Shown here one piece after another: positions 14,601 to 27,500 of a DNA stretch of 64,000 nt; position 1 is the first letter of the stretch, and every line of letters starts with the position of its first letter. Below the pieces are notes generated by a model. The model ran no database searches, was not told where the DNA came from, and worked only from the letters and a program-made list of their open reading frames with translations. Source of the stretch: Haematococcus lacustris (Eukaryota; Chlorophyta; Chlorophyceae; Chlamydomonadales; Haematococcaceae); the NCBI GenBank assembly GCA_030144725.1, contig JASKMD010000024.1, positions 7,395,932 through 7,459,931 on the forward strand, read 5' to 3'. A program made the position numbers and the translations under genes.

Positions 14601-15480
14601 GTCAGGGGCGTCGCTGTCAGGGGCCAGCATGGGCGGCAGGGAGGGGTCAGCAGCCACCTCACTCAGGATTGAGTGACCTGGAGGAGCCTGGGGGTCAGGG
14701 AAGCGGGCAGTTGGTGTCAGGCTGTGAGAGGGTGTGATGGTGGGTTTGGGGCTATGCTTGGGTTGGGCGCCTTCATGTGAAGATATGGTGGCTTGAGCGA
14801 GGGCAGTTGCATCTAGGAGGATGCTGGTGGAGGGGTTTTGGTGCGATGCTGAGGCTGGTGCAGTTACCTCCCTTAGCTGCACTGTGCCAGTATCTGCTTC
14901 TAGGCTGTCCTGGAAGACCCCACATGATCGAGTGCCTGTGAGTGGATGCCCAGGGTCTATGCAAGCCGCTGCAGTGGCTTGCATGGCTGGTAGCTCAGCT
15001 GTGCTGCTGTGCACGGGCTGTGTGGTGGTGCTCAAGCCGTCAGCAGTAGCGCTGGCAGTGGCGGGTGGAGCAGTGGGAGCAGCAGATGCTGTCCTGTCCA
15101 GGTATTCTTCCAAGGACTTGCGGAACAGCTCCCTGCAGAAGAGCAGGAATGACAGCCCTAGGTGACTGACACACAGGGCCCATGCATGGCTTGGTGTGGT
15201 ATCATGGTGGTGGTGGTGGTGGTGGTGTGACAAGCATGTAGAGCTGCAGCTTGCATGTAGCAGCTCATGTCAGTGTGGTAAGGTTGGTGGAGTATCTGTG
15301 GGGTGGGGCTGGGCTGGGTGCACTCACTGACACAGGCGGCAGTGATGGTGATGGTGGTGGTGATCATGGTGGCGGTGCTTGCCATGGTACAGGGAATCCG
15401 ATGGTGATAGCGATGACGACGTGATGACAATAGTGCTGGGAAGCAATGCTGGTGCTGGTGCTGCTGGTGCTGGTGCTGCT

Positions 15481-15526
<46 letters not shown>

Positions 15527-18500
15527 ATGATGATGTGCACACTGTCTAGCCTGACCTGGCCCCTGGTGTGGCCTGCACCTGATGGTCTCTCCGTCCAACG
15601 GTCTTCGGAGAGCAGCCACTGCCTTGTCCTCCGGGCTGTCCATGTTCCTGCTGCTGCGGCCCGTGCTGGGTGTGGGGGAGAGGCCGCCCTCCGCTGTGGG
15701 CACACACAGCAGGTCACACCAAGAGGTCACACCATGCTGGGGGACTGGGGCGCTGCAAGCTGGAGGTGACCAGCTATGCAGTGAGCCAGGCAAGCCAGTC
15801 TAGGCAAGACACTGCACACGCTGCAGGGCCACCCAGTCCAGATGCATCCAATACCCGCCAGCCCCTGTGCCTCCCGCCCCTGGGCTGCAACATGCAGCAA
15901 GCAGCAGCAGCGGTGTGTGAAGTAGACCTGATCTTTCAGCCACAGCCCAGCAGCAGGCCAGCAGGCCCTAGAGCTACAGCTGCATCAGGGCCAGGTGGTA
16001 GGTGCCAGTGTTTGTTTATATTGCCCAGTTGCATAATAGCTAGTCCAACTTGACATGGCCACATGGCTTGACACATGGCTGGTGGTAGGTACCCAATCAG
16101 CAGACAGGGAACAGGGGTCAGGGGTCAGGAGCAGTCTCATGCCCGCGCCTCACCTGGTTCAGGGTCCTCCAGGGCGCCGCTGCTTGCAATGCGTAAAGGA
16201 GATAGACCCTGTCTGGCCACTCCTGAGCGCTTGCCCCTCACCCCTGTGACGCCAGGTGTTAGTGGGGTGCTGCTGCGGGCACTGCTGCTGGCGGAGCGTC
16301 GGAGCGGCGCAGGGCCACGGCCGAACACCTCCCGCAGCCGCTGCAGGCCCAGCAGGCTGGAGCTGGTGTCGCGGGCCAGCACCTGGGCCACAAGGCGGAG
16401 GTAGCAGGCAGGGCGGGCTGCTTGCACAGCAACAGCTGGGGCCTCAACCCTTGCAGTGTGGTGCAGCGGAGGGCATGGCAAAGGGCAGGTGAAGGCTTGC
16501 AATGTGGCTAGGCTGGCCGAGCAGGGGTGAGCACACACAGTACACACAGTCAAGATGGTGATCGTCGGCAGTGTATGTCAGCTGACCTCAGCATACCTTC
16601 ACATCCACACATCCACACATGTGTGACCTGCCACGGACATTTCACCAGTATGACCGACTACCCAGCATATGCCGTCACCCATACAGTACCCCTGAGGAAA
16701 CCCCACACATTTGGTGAACCTCTGCAACACTCACTGCGACCACAGACTTTGACAGTCTTGCACTGTGTGCTGCACCCACCTCCTTCTCAAACAGGAACTC
16801 TTCCAGCTCCCGCCTGGAGATGCGGAAGGAGGTGAGTGGCTCTTGCACCTCCCCGCTGCTGCCTGGCTGCTGGGTCGCACTAGCACTGCTGCCACCCCCA
16901 TACCGGCCTGCCTGGGCACCTGGCGTGAAGGGGCTGGCATGACCTGCCTCCCTCCCCACCGCTGCCGCTGCTGTGTCCACTGCTGGCGAGGACAGGGCGT
17001 CTGGCCCTCTTGCTGCTGAGCCTGCTGTAGCCAGTGCCATGGATGCTGGCGTCATGGGTAAGCCACCGACAGGCCGACCATCCTGCTGCTGCTGCTGCTG
17101 CTGTTGATGAGGAGGTTGCTGGGCTTGTGGTGTGCTGCCCTCCAGGCCAAGGAGGTGGCCAGTGTGACCAGCCCCGCCTGGCTCCAGTGGATCCAAGCCA
17201 GCGCTGGAGGCCAGGCCTTGTTGCACCCTCAATGAGGTGGCAGCTGGAAGGGCGCCCTCTGCCAGCAGCTGCCGCACCAGCTGCTGGACCCCGTCCAGGA
17301 TCTGCTGCTTTACCAGCTCCAGGTCGGCAGGGGTGGCTGCGGGCGCCAGGGTGCCGCGCTGCTGAGGCAGGCCGATCTCACAGGGCGGTATGGACTCTGC
17401 AGCAGGAGCTGCAGCACCCTCTACAGGCCCGACTGCAGCAGCTTGAGCAGCCATGGCCGCCACAAGGTCAGCAGCAGGTGCGAGGGTGGAGAGAGCAGCG
17501 TGCGCAACCGCCGCAGGGGGTTCTGCAAGGCTGGCAGCGGCTTCTGCAGCCAAAGGACCTGTCTTTGTCGCCTCGATAGCTGCCGCAGTAGCTGTTGTGG
17601 CTACTGTCGTGGCAGCACACAAATCGTCAATGGCAGTGGGTGGCGCCCCAGCAGCAGCAGCAGCAGGTGGTAGGGTGATGTCAGGTCCTGCACTGCATTC
17701 CTCTGACACTGGCTGCCCCAATCTGTGTGCTGCCATGACCTGCTCCTCATCGTCGCCATGCACCATGGTCGCTGCCGCGCTACCTGGTACATGACCTAAG
17801 CAGCTGCCCTGGCTGCCAGCCTGCTGCTCAGGGCTGCTGCTGCCCTGGCTGGCAGTGCTGGAGCTGGTGGCTGAGGCTGCAGCCAAGACAGGTTCTGGGG
17901 GCTGTGAGTAGGGAGAACATGACTCCCTGGCTCCATGGGAGAACATGGCTCCAAGAGGCAGGGTGTGGCCTGACAGCGTCACAAAGGGGCTGGGGCTGGG
18001 GCTGGGGTTGGGGTTGGGGTTGGGGCTGGGGCACAGCACACGGTGCCATGTCTGCATGGCGCTGGGGGCTGGCATGGTGACATGGACGACACGTGAGGGG
18101 GAAGCGCTGCAGGAAGCGGTGCTGGGCGACAGTGCCATGCCTTGCACGCTGCCATCGGCAACTGTTGCGGCAGGCCATGCGAGCTGATGGCGTGCTGAGG
18201 GAAGGGTGACTAGCTCTGGCTCTGAAGCATTCTCATGCTGCTCCTCAGACCCAGCCGCCTCTGAGACGGATGCATTTGAAAGCACCGAGGCGGAAGAAGA
18301 CATGCCGGCAGTGGCGTGGTCGTCATCGGGCACATTGGTGTGTGTAGGTGCAGGGCTGCCCTGGTCCAGGCTCATCAGGTCTTGGATGCTGTTCACACCC
18401 TGGCAGCTGAGGCTGAGGCTGATTAGACCATGGTCACTTAGGCCCAGGCTGGTGGGTGACACACGGGCAGGGTCCTCGGCAGCCTGCTGCTCCCCAGGCT

Positions 18501-21500
18501 GTGAGCCTACTGCTGCTTCTGCCTCCTCCTCCTCCTGAAGTGCCTCAGAGCCCACCTGCCCTGCTGGTGCAGCTGCTGACGTGGGCTGGGCTTGCATGCT
18601 TTGTGCTGGAACGGCCTCAGGAGGTGGTAGAGTGATGTCAGCTGGAGCAGGGCGGCCTGGGGGCCAGGTGGCAGGTGCAGTCGCCGCCGCTGAGTCGGGG
18701 AAAGCCAAGGTAGTGGGGGTAGTGGGTGTGGCCAGGGTGGCGCTGGCAGACCATGCAGGGATGGGGAGCCCTGGGGCGCAAGGCCAGGGGGAGTAGGGGT
18801 GCGGGGTAAGCGGCCAGCCCAGCACCACGCCTGGGGCGATAGGTGGTACCAGTGGCCAGCCTAGCACCTGCCCAGCTGTGGGTGTTGCCGGGTGCTGGGT
18901 GCTGGCACGCAGCCCAGCTCTCATCGGCACTGAAGATGCTGTGCTTGCAGCTGGGGAGGCGGCAGGAGGCACGGGCTGATCGGAGGCTAGATGAGCAGGC
19001 TGCAACCCTGTGCCAGCATCCACCTCTACACACACTGCTGCAGCTGGCTCTGCTGCAGCTGGCTCTGCTGCAGCTGGCTCTGCTGCTGCTGCTACTATTG
19101 CTGCTGCAACCTCTGCTGCTGCTGCTGCTGTTACACACTCCATAGCCACTGATGGCTCTGCTGCTGCTGCCACCGCTGGCAACGATGCCTCAGCTTGCTG
19201 CATGGGGGCCATCAGGCTGGGCGCAGCAAGCAAGTCAAGCGCTCCTACAGCAGATTTGTCCTGCTGCCATGCCCCTGCTGCTTCTGGCTCTGACTCCAAC
19301 CCCTGACCCCCTGCCACCTCAGCTGCTGCCTGGCCACCGCCCTCCTCCTCCACCTCAGCAGCAGTGCTGAAGGTGGCCACCAGGAGCAAGGCCTTACACG
19401 CCTCTGCAGCAGCCACTGCACCATCTGCTGCTGCCCGGACTGCACTGCGGAAGGAGACTTGCAAGGCAGGGGGCGGGGGCCACACCCCAGGTGCCGCTAA
19501 GGGCTCCAGGGGGTCAGGGCACACCTGCTGCTCCAGTCCACCACCCACACCCCTGTGGCTGTCATACCTGCTATGCCCGGATTCTGCCACTGCCTGTGCC
19601 ATGCACGAGGAAGTCACAGCATCTGACCCCGCTGCTGCTGCTGCTGAACTTGAGCTAGTCAGGGTCATAGCATCCGCCCTTGCTGTTGCTGCTGTTGCTG
19701 TGCTGCCTGCTTCCAGTGCTGCTCCCAAAGCAACCCCAGACTCGTCCCTGGCAGCCACCATCATCCCAGTCCTTCCCACCCCAACGTCCAAAGGGCTCTT
19801 GAAACCAAGATGAGGCAGGTCCTGCCCACGGATGGCTCCCTGATCAGGAGTGGCAGCGGGGGCTCCCTTACAAGGAGTGGTGAGATGAAGAGCATGAGGC
19901 TGAGCCTGCCCTCGGCTGCCTGCATGCCCAGCCGCTGCCTCTAGCTGTGACCAGCTGGAGCGGGGCGAGGGTGTCACTAAATCCCTTGCCAGCCGCACTG
20001 CGATCGCCGCCTCCTGGAAGGGAGACTCCAAACCCACCGCCACCCTTGTGAGGCAGACAGGACTGGGGCCAATGCCACGGGCGGCCAGGCCATCATGAGA
20101 CAAGGCAGCCTTGCCGTGGTCAGTGGCAGGAGCGTGGAGGACGAGGGGGTTAGGATAGGGTGAGGGAGAAGGTTGAGGGGTGTGAGGATAAGGTAGGGTT
20201 GCCACAGGGGCAGCTGCTGGGACTTGTACGGTGCCAGCCTGGCTGAGGGGGTGTAGGGAGCCGCTGGGTCGATGTGTGCTCAGCCCAGTGCAAGTTAGTG
20301 GGCTCAATGCTGTGGCAGAGTCCCCTCCCTGGGCTCTGATGTGAAACAGGCAGCGGTTGACTCCTGGCTGCTGGCTGCCTTCACCGCACAGGGCCTGGGT
20401 AGCGCTGCTGGCGGCCATGACAAGGTCTGAGCCCAGGCTGTCGCCTCCAGGCAGCCTGCTGGCAGCTGGGCTGCATGCGTCACCTTGTGTAGCCTGTTCA
20501 GCCTGCAGGCATACCGAACGTGACTGCATGAGCAGGACAGCAGCATGTAAATCACTGACCACATCAGCACAGCACAGCCCGGCCCAGCCCAATTATGAAT
20601 GCTGCTCGTTGAGACCACAAGGGGCGTGCATGCAGGTGAGACCAGGAGCATGCGAGACATGTTGCCCCATGACTTGAAGGATAGGCAGGATGTGTGGAGG
20701 GCTGATGAGAGCACAGCAACACACCTGGCCTGGGCTGGAGGGTTGAAGCTGTGCGAGGGAAGAGGTGGGGGTGGTGCAGTGGGAGTCGGAGCCAGAGCTG
20801 TCAGCTGGCTGGGGCGCTGGGGTCATTGCAGCGGCCAGGGACATCAAGATGAACTCCACTGCTTGAGGAAATGGCACCTGCACCCAAACAGGCCGTCCAG
20901 GCAGGTGTCAGGCCTGCAGGCAAGGAGCTGACCGGGTAAGGTGGTAGAGGGACATGCAGGCCTGTCGAGGCTGTGAGCTGGTGGCAGCTAGAGGGTGGCT
21001 CAGACTCATGCTGCCACCACCTCTTCTTGCAGAGGAGCCACCTTTTTAAACAGCAACCTGATGCTGCCATCATCTGTTCCTGTACACACTGTGTAAAGGA
21101 GCCACCGCTCATGGTCAGGCTGCCCTCTCCGTGGCATCTTCAGTGCAAGCCATGGGTGTTGCTAACAGCTACTGGCATAACTTGTGCAAGCAACGTGCTG
21201 TGTGGCATGTTTGCTGTGTGCCATGTGTTGGCATGCTTGCTTCTTTCTGTCTTTGCGGTGTTGTGCTGCAGCCATGTTAAACCAAGACCGCCACGCAAGG
21301 ACGGCTGCCGTGCAAGTACTATGACGATGGTGACAGTAGGCAACCAATGCACACACCACCGCACACACGCCAGCCTGTGCAGGGACATTCCTCTCCACTC
21401 CGACTCACATTGTCCAGCAAGCTATGCATCGGCCGGGGCCCTGGCGGGTTCATAGCTTCAGAAGCGACTAGGAGTGACTGCTGCACATCGAGACCTGGCC

Positions 21501-24500
21501 CACTCCCAGCCCAAGCTCCACCTCCTGCGTCACTGCCAAGCTGCACCGCGCTGTGCTCAGCTGGAGGTGACACCTGGCTCGGCTCCAGGGCTTTAAGGGA
21601 TGGGTGCAGCCTGGCCGTGGAGCAGGTTGACCCAGAGCTGCTCCCGCATGCAGCACCACCTGCCTGCCAGCTGCTGACCACACCAGCTGGAGCTGCACCC
21701 AATACACCTGCCTCGAGAAATGCGGCCGGGTCCTGGGTGGCTGGCTGTGGCAGGGTGGGCAGGGCCGCCATTGGTGGCACCACTGGCACTGACGGCGCGA
21801 CAGGCGGTGGGGCTGGCCCTGGCCCTGGCGGTGCTTGCAGCTTAGGGTGCTGGGTGCTGCTGCCCTGCCCCTCCCTGCCCCGCCGCCTGTCTGGCAGTAG
21901 CGAGCTCCTGGTCCTGGGAACAAAGCCTGGCCTCACCCTTCTGCCTCCAGGACCGGACCTGCTGACACTAATGCTTCGCCTGCCCAGCAGGCATACCCCG
22001 CCCTTTCTCTTTGCACTGGCTCTGTGGCTGCTGTGTCTACCACCATCTACCTGTGCCTCCCCAGCTGTGCTGTTCACAGCTGGGCTGTGTAGAGCTGTAC
22101 CATGCACAGTTGAGCTCTTCACAGCTTGACTGCTCACAGCTGGGCTGCCTAGAGCTGAACTGTGCACAGTTGAGCTGTCCAGAGCTGAACTGTGCACAGT
22201 TGAGCTGTCCAGAGCTGGGCTGTTCACAGCTGGGCTGTGCAGAGCTGGGCTGCCTAGAGCTAGGCCGTCATGCTGGCGTGAGCCCTGGCTGTGGGACAGG
22301 GGCGTGTGGTGTGGAGTTGAGGCGGCAGTGGATGAGAGCAGGGCTGCTGCTGGCAGGTGCTGACACTGGCCCACTGCCGCCAGCTGTGTTGCAGGGGTTG
22401 GCTGGGGTGGCAGAGGCAGCGTGTCACTGACGGGCACTGGGGCGGGCACAGTTTCAGGAGCAGGGTGGTGCTGGCTGTCAGCTGATGACAGTGCGGCTGC
22501 TGCTTGCTGGGTGGGGATTTGGTGAGGTGTGGGTTGGGGGCTACTGGGTGCAGGGCGGGGCTGGGGCTGGGGCTGGGGGAGGGGGGCTGCATGCATCTGG
22601 GCCACTTCACGGAGCAGTGCCTGCAGGCCTGCCACCAGGGTGGCTTCCAGGGTGGAGGGTGTGCAGGCCTGCTGGGGTGCTTGCCCAGCACTGACCTGCA
22701 CCGCCTCTGCACCCTGGCCAGCTGGCACCGCTACAGCCTGACCCACTTGCCTAGACTCGCTGGCCTCAGCCGCTGGCCCTGCCTCCAACTGCTCTGCTCC
22801 AACCACCTCAGCCTGCACCGCTGGCCCTGGCCCTGGCTGCACAACTGGCTCCGACTCAGCCTCCAGCTCAGCTTCCAGCTCAGCTCCCACCTCCGCCTGC
22901 ACTGCTCGCCCTGCGGCAGGCCAGCGCAGCTGCTGCTGCACCACTGACACCACCCCCTCCGTGTGCCCTGGCTGCTGCTCAGCTGTGCCCGCCGTGATGT
23001 GCTCCGGCCACAGTGTCTTAGGCAGCAGGGCCGCCTCAGCCCCTGGCTGCCACTGCACTGGTTGGCTGCTGTGACAGGCTGAGCTGAGTCGGACAGCTGA
23101 CGAGCCGGGCAGCTGCACAGCATGTGGGTTGCCACTGCCTGGCAGCATGGTGACGCTGGCGGTGCGGATGACGGACGGGGAGGAGAGCAGGAGTAGGATG
23201 GGAGCCTCAATGACTGCATCATCCGGCACCTGGGTTGGGATGCTGTGCAGGTAGGTCACGCATGGCTCACCCATGCGCACCATGCGTGGAGCAGGGCCAC
23301 AGGGGGCTGGGCTGGGGCTGCCCATTGGCGTGGCGGGGGCGACGGCAGCCCCGCCAGCCTGTGTGGTCTGTGTTTCACAGCCTCCAACTGGGCTCAGCAC
23401 GTGAGTACCCTCCAGGAGTCTATCTCCTTCACAGCCCGTGCCCTGCTCATGCATGGTGGAGCTGAGCCGGGCATGGCAGGGGTCACCCTGAGGCTGTGGC
23501 GGGACAGCAGCTGCTGCCTGTGTGGCCAGGTCGTCATGCACAGTCATGTGGCTGCCTTCCAGCTGTCTGCCAGGCCCCTGCTGGCGGGCACCCTCTAGCT
23601 CCTCACTGCCCAGCTGCTCGCCAGGCGTGGGCATAGTGTCACACCCAGCTGCCTGCCGCGCTGACCCCTCCCTGCTGCTGCCCAGTAGCTGCCGCCTGGC
23701 GTGCTGCTCCCCGCCCTGCCCCCCTGCCTGAGCCAGGTGCTGCAGCGCCTCCACCTGGCCCCTGCAGCCAGGCCCTGCGACCACTGCCTGGTCAGCCACA
23801 GGGTCAGGGGGCGGCGGCCAGGTGCTGCCCTGCACGCCCACATCACGCGTCTCAGGGTCTGTCTGCGCACCCGCATGGCTCACCACAACACACCCCTGAG
23901 CCCCTGCAGCCACGCCTGACACACCACCACCCACAGCGCTGCTGCCACCCCCCTCAGGACCAGCTGCTGCTGCTGCTGCAGATTGGCCAGTGCCAGCGAC
24001 AGGGCTGGGGTGCTGGCTTGCATGGTTGAGCAGCTGGTAGGAAGCTGCCTCACCCAGCAGGCTGAAAGCACTGATGCTGTGCAGGTAGTCAGGAGCAGCA
24101 GCCCTGGCCATCACCTCATCTGCACCTATGGAGCTGCCCAGGAGGCCCAGACTTCCAGCTGCTCGCAGCAGGTCGTGACTGTGGAGCGTGCTGGTGAGGG
24201 GGCCAGGGAGGGCAGGGCCCGGGGCTGTGGCAGTGCTGCCCAGGCTGGCCCAGGGCCACAGCTCCGTGGCCAGGTCGTGAGAGGGGTGCAGCGGCAGAGC
24301 AGCAGGTGGAGGGAAGCTGGCAGCGAAGCTAGGCCAGGGCGGGGGGCTGCTGAAATGGTTTGCTGCAGAGGTGGGGCTGGAGGGGCTGAGTGTGTGGCTG
24401 GCCAGTAAGCTGTGCAGGTGGGCTGGATGCGCTGGGGCAGTGGAGGTGGTGGGGGTGGGGGTTGGGTAGGGAGAGGAGGTGAGGAAGGGGTAGGGGGTGA

Positions 24501-27500
24501 GGGGGTGGGTTGTATCCAGGCGTAGCTCTGCCCCAGGTCGACTGGGGCCGTGGCACAACGCACTGCTGCCAGCAGCGTCCAGGGCGCTTCGCCAGTCTCT
24601 GTCCCCTAGGCTGGGGTCGGGAAAGCTGTACCCAGCCATGTGGTCGAACAGGAAAGCATCAGGGCATGCGCCATCTCCCTCAAACCCACCTCCAGCATAG
24701 TGCCTAGTCTGTGCCGCTGCTGCTGCTGCTGTCACGTCTGGCATCACCCTGCCGGCTGATGAGGGAGGTGCTGCTGCTGCTGTGTATGTAGAGTGCAAGT
24801 CAAAGCCACCCCAGAGGTGGAGGGGGGTCACCCCAGCTGCAGTGCTGCCAGGGGTTGGCTGCCCAAGCGCTGCTGCCAGCCCCCCAGCCCACCTCCCAGC
24901 AGCAGGTTCCTGGTGGAGGCTTCCCAGGCTGTCCACAGGGGCCAGGCTGGTGGGCAGGGGCAAGGTGTCAAAAGGGTAAGGGGTGTGGGCTGTGTGAGTG
25001 CTGTCCACATGTCCTGGGGCCGAACCAGCTCCTGCATCTGCCTCGGCTGTGGGCCTGTGCCTGCTGCCGTGCTGCTCCTTGGCTGAGCTGACAAACTCGT
25101 TGATCCCGGCTTCGTTGCACAGCCAGCGCAGGGCGGCAGCAGCCATGCCGGCATTGAACCCACTCACATCACTGTCAGAGACTGGCGGCTGAGGGGCAGG
25201 TGCTGGACCAGGGTCACTACCAGCTGCCCGACTCCCTGACCCCTCCCTGCCCAGCTGCTCCCCAAGCCCTGCTAGCAAGCTGTGAGGCCTCACCCCAGTG
25301 CTGCAATCCCAGGGCTGAGGGGCAGGTGCTGGACCAGCGTCTTCCCAGACTGCCTGCCGCCCTGACCCCTCCCTGCTGCTGCCCAGTAGCTGCCGCCTGG
25401 CGTGCTGCTCCCCGCCCTGCACCCCTGCCTGAGCCAGGTGCTGCAGCGCCTCCACCTGGCCCCTGCAGCCAGGCCCTGCGACCACTGCCTGGTCAGCCAC
25501 AGGGTCAGGGGGCGGCGGCCAGGTGCTGCCCTGCACGCCCACATCACGCGTCTCAGGGTCTGTCTGCGCACCCGCATGGCTCACCACAACACACCCCTGA
25601 ACCCCTGCAGCCACACCTGACACACCACCACCCACAGCGCTGCTGCCACCCCCCTCAGGACCAGCTGCTGCTGCTGCTGCAGCTTGGCCAGTGCCAGCGA
25701 CAGGGCTGGGGTGCTGGCTTGCATGGTTGAGCAGCTGGTAGGAAGCTGCCTCACCCAGGCTGGGGTGTGCAGCATCTGTGGGCTTTCCTGCTCCATCATG
25801 CAGTGCAGAGGCTGTCTCAGGCGCCTGCCTACCCGGCTGCAGTGTGGGTGGGGCAGCCAGTGGAGCCCCATGGCCCCCCTGCATGGCAAGCTGTGGCAGC
25901 TGCACCGAGAGCTCCCAGTGCCCCTGCCTGCCTCCCCCAGCAGCAGCCAGCAGCATCGACCCCGCCAGCCCAGTCTGGCCCTGGAGCGCGCTCAGCTGCA
26001 TCCCTCTGGTGACAACAGGGCTGAAGGGCTGGCCAGGCGGGTGAGGGAGGGGGAGGGCGCTGGGGCTGGCCCTGGACCTGACACGCACCCTGGAAGGGGA
26101 GCGCTGCCTGCCTCCTGCCCGCCTGCCTGCTGTCCCCTTGCCTGCCCCTTGCTCGGCCGCTGCCTGCCTGGCTTCCACCTGCCTGACTGCGGACTGCTTG
26201 GCTGCTGGCTGCACAGCCCCTGGGCAGTCAGGGCTGCTGCTGCTGCTATGCTGCCTGGCCAAGAAATGGTGGTGGTGGTTGTGGTGGTGGTTGGCAGGAG
26301 GGCATGGCACATGGTCTGGGGACGCAACATGCAAGCCTGGCTGCATGGACACCAGCTCTGTGTGAGGTGTGTGCTTGACCTGCACAGCTGGGCTGCTGTC
26401 TAAGCTGCTGCTGTCCTGCAGGCCTGGAGGGTGAGGGCCAGGTGTGTGGCAGGGTGAGCCCTGGTCTGAGTGCCTGCTGTCCAGCTGGTCCTGGCTGACC
26501 TGCTCCTGGCTGCTGCTCGACAGCTGGCTGCTCAGGCTGGGGCTGGCCAGACCATGGCCACTCCGGCCCAGGCTCATGGCTGCCACACGGGCTGTGTCTT
26601 CCAAGCCAAGCTGGGCCTGGTAGGCCGACTTGACTCGGCTGCCTGATTTGTGCTGCAACAGGTCAGGTGGCTGGCTCGCAGTTGAGCTTGCCCACAGCTT
26701 GTGGGGTGATTGGCTGGCCGCTGTGCCCAGGGTTGGTCTGTGCTGGCTGGCCCAGGGCTGGTCTGTGCTGGCCTGGGCCTGAGGGGCTGTGAGGTGGTGG
26801 GGTGGAGGTGACTGGCACCCAGGGCTGTACCCCAGCTGCTGCTGGTCAGCCAGTCGCTGCTGCACCAGTCCGGCACCAGCTGCGATGCGCTGCTGCTTGG
26901 CAGGCGCCTTGATGCACCCAGCACCTGACCAGCTGTGTACTGGCAGGCCCGGCACCACCTGCACCACAGCACAGCCACACAGCAGCTTGGGATGCCAGCT
27001 GCTGCGCTGCTGCCTGCCAGCTGCAGGGGCAGCCACGGAGCAGAGCACCAAGCAGATGCGGACCTCTCTCGCCTCACAGCTCAGCGCACGCACACACAAT
27101 GATTGATCTGGTACAAGTGGGGCCTCACAGCTCAGCACACGCACACACACGCACACGCACACACAATGATTGATCTGGAACAGGTAGGGTGAGCAGCCCC
27201 ACACAGCAGCCAGGCCCCTGCGGGCTGCCCTGCTCATCGCTGGAGCTGTCAACCCCCCTCACCTGCAGGGGCGCCTCAGTGCCTTCATCACTGGAGAGCT
27301 CATCAGCAGGCTGGGCATGGCCATGCCTGGACCACACACCCCCTGTGGCTTCCGGCCTGTGCCACGCCTCCCCTGCCTGGGTCTGCTTTGGTGACACCAC
27401 AGCCATGGCAGACAAGGCAGCCTGCAGCCGACCCCCTCCCACCTCCACCGCTTGCTGGCCGGCTGCCCACCCCCTGCTGCTTGAGAGGGTGCCGAGGGCG

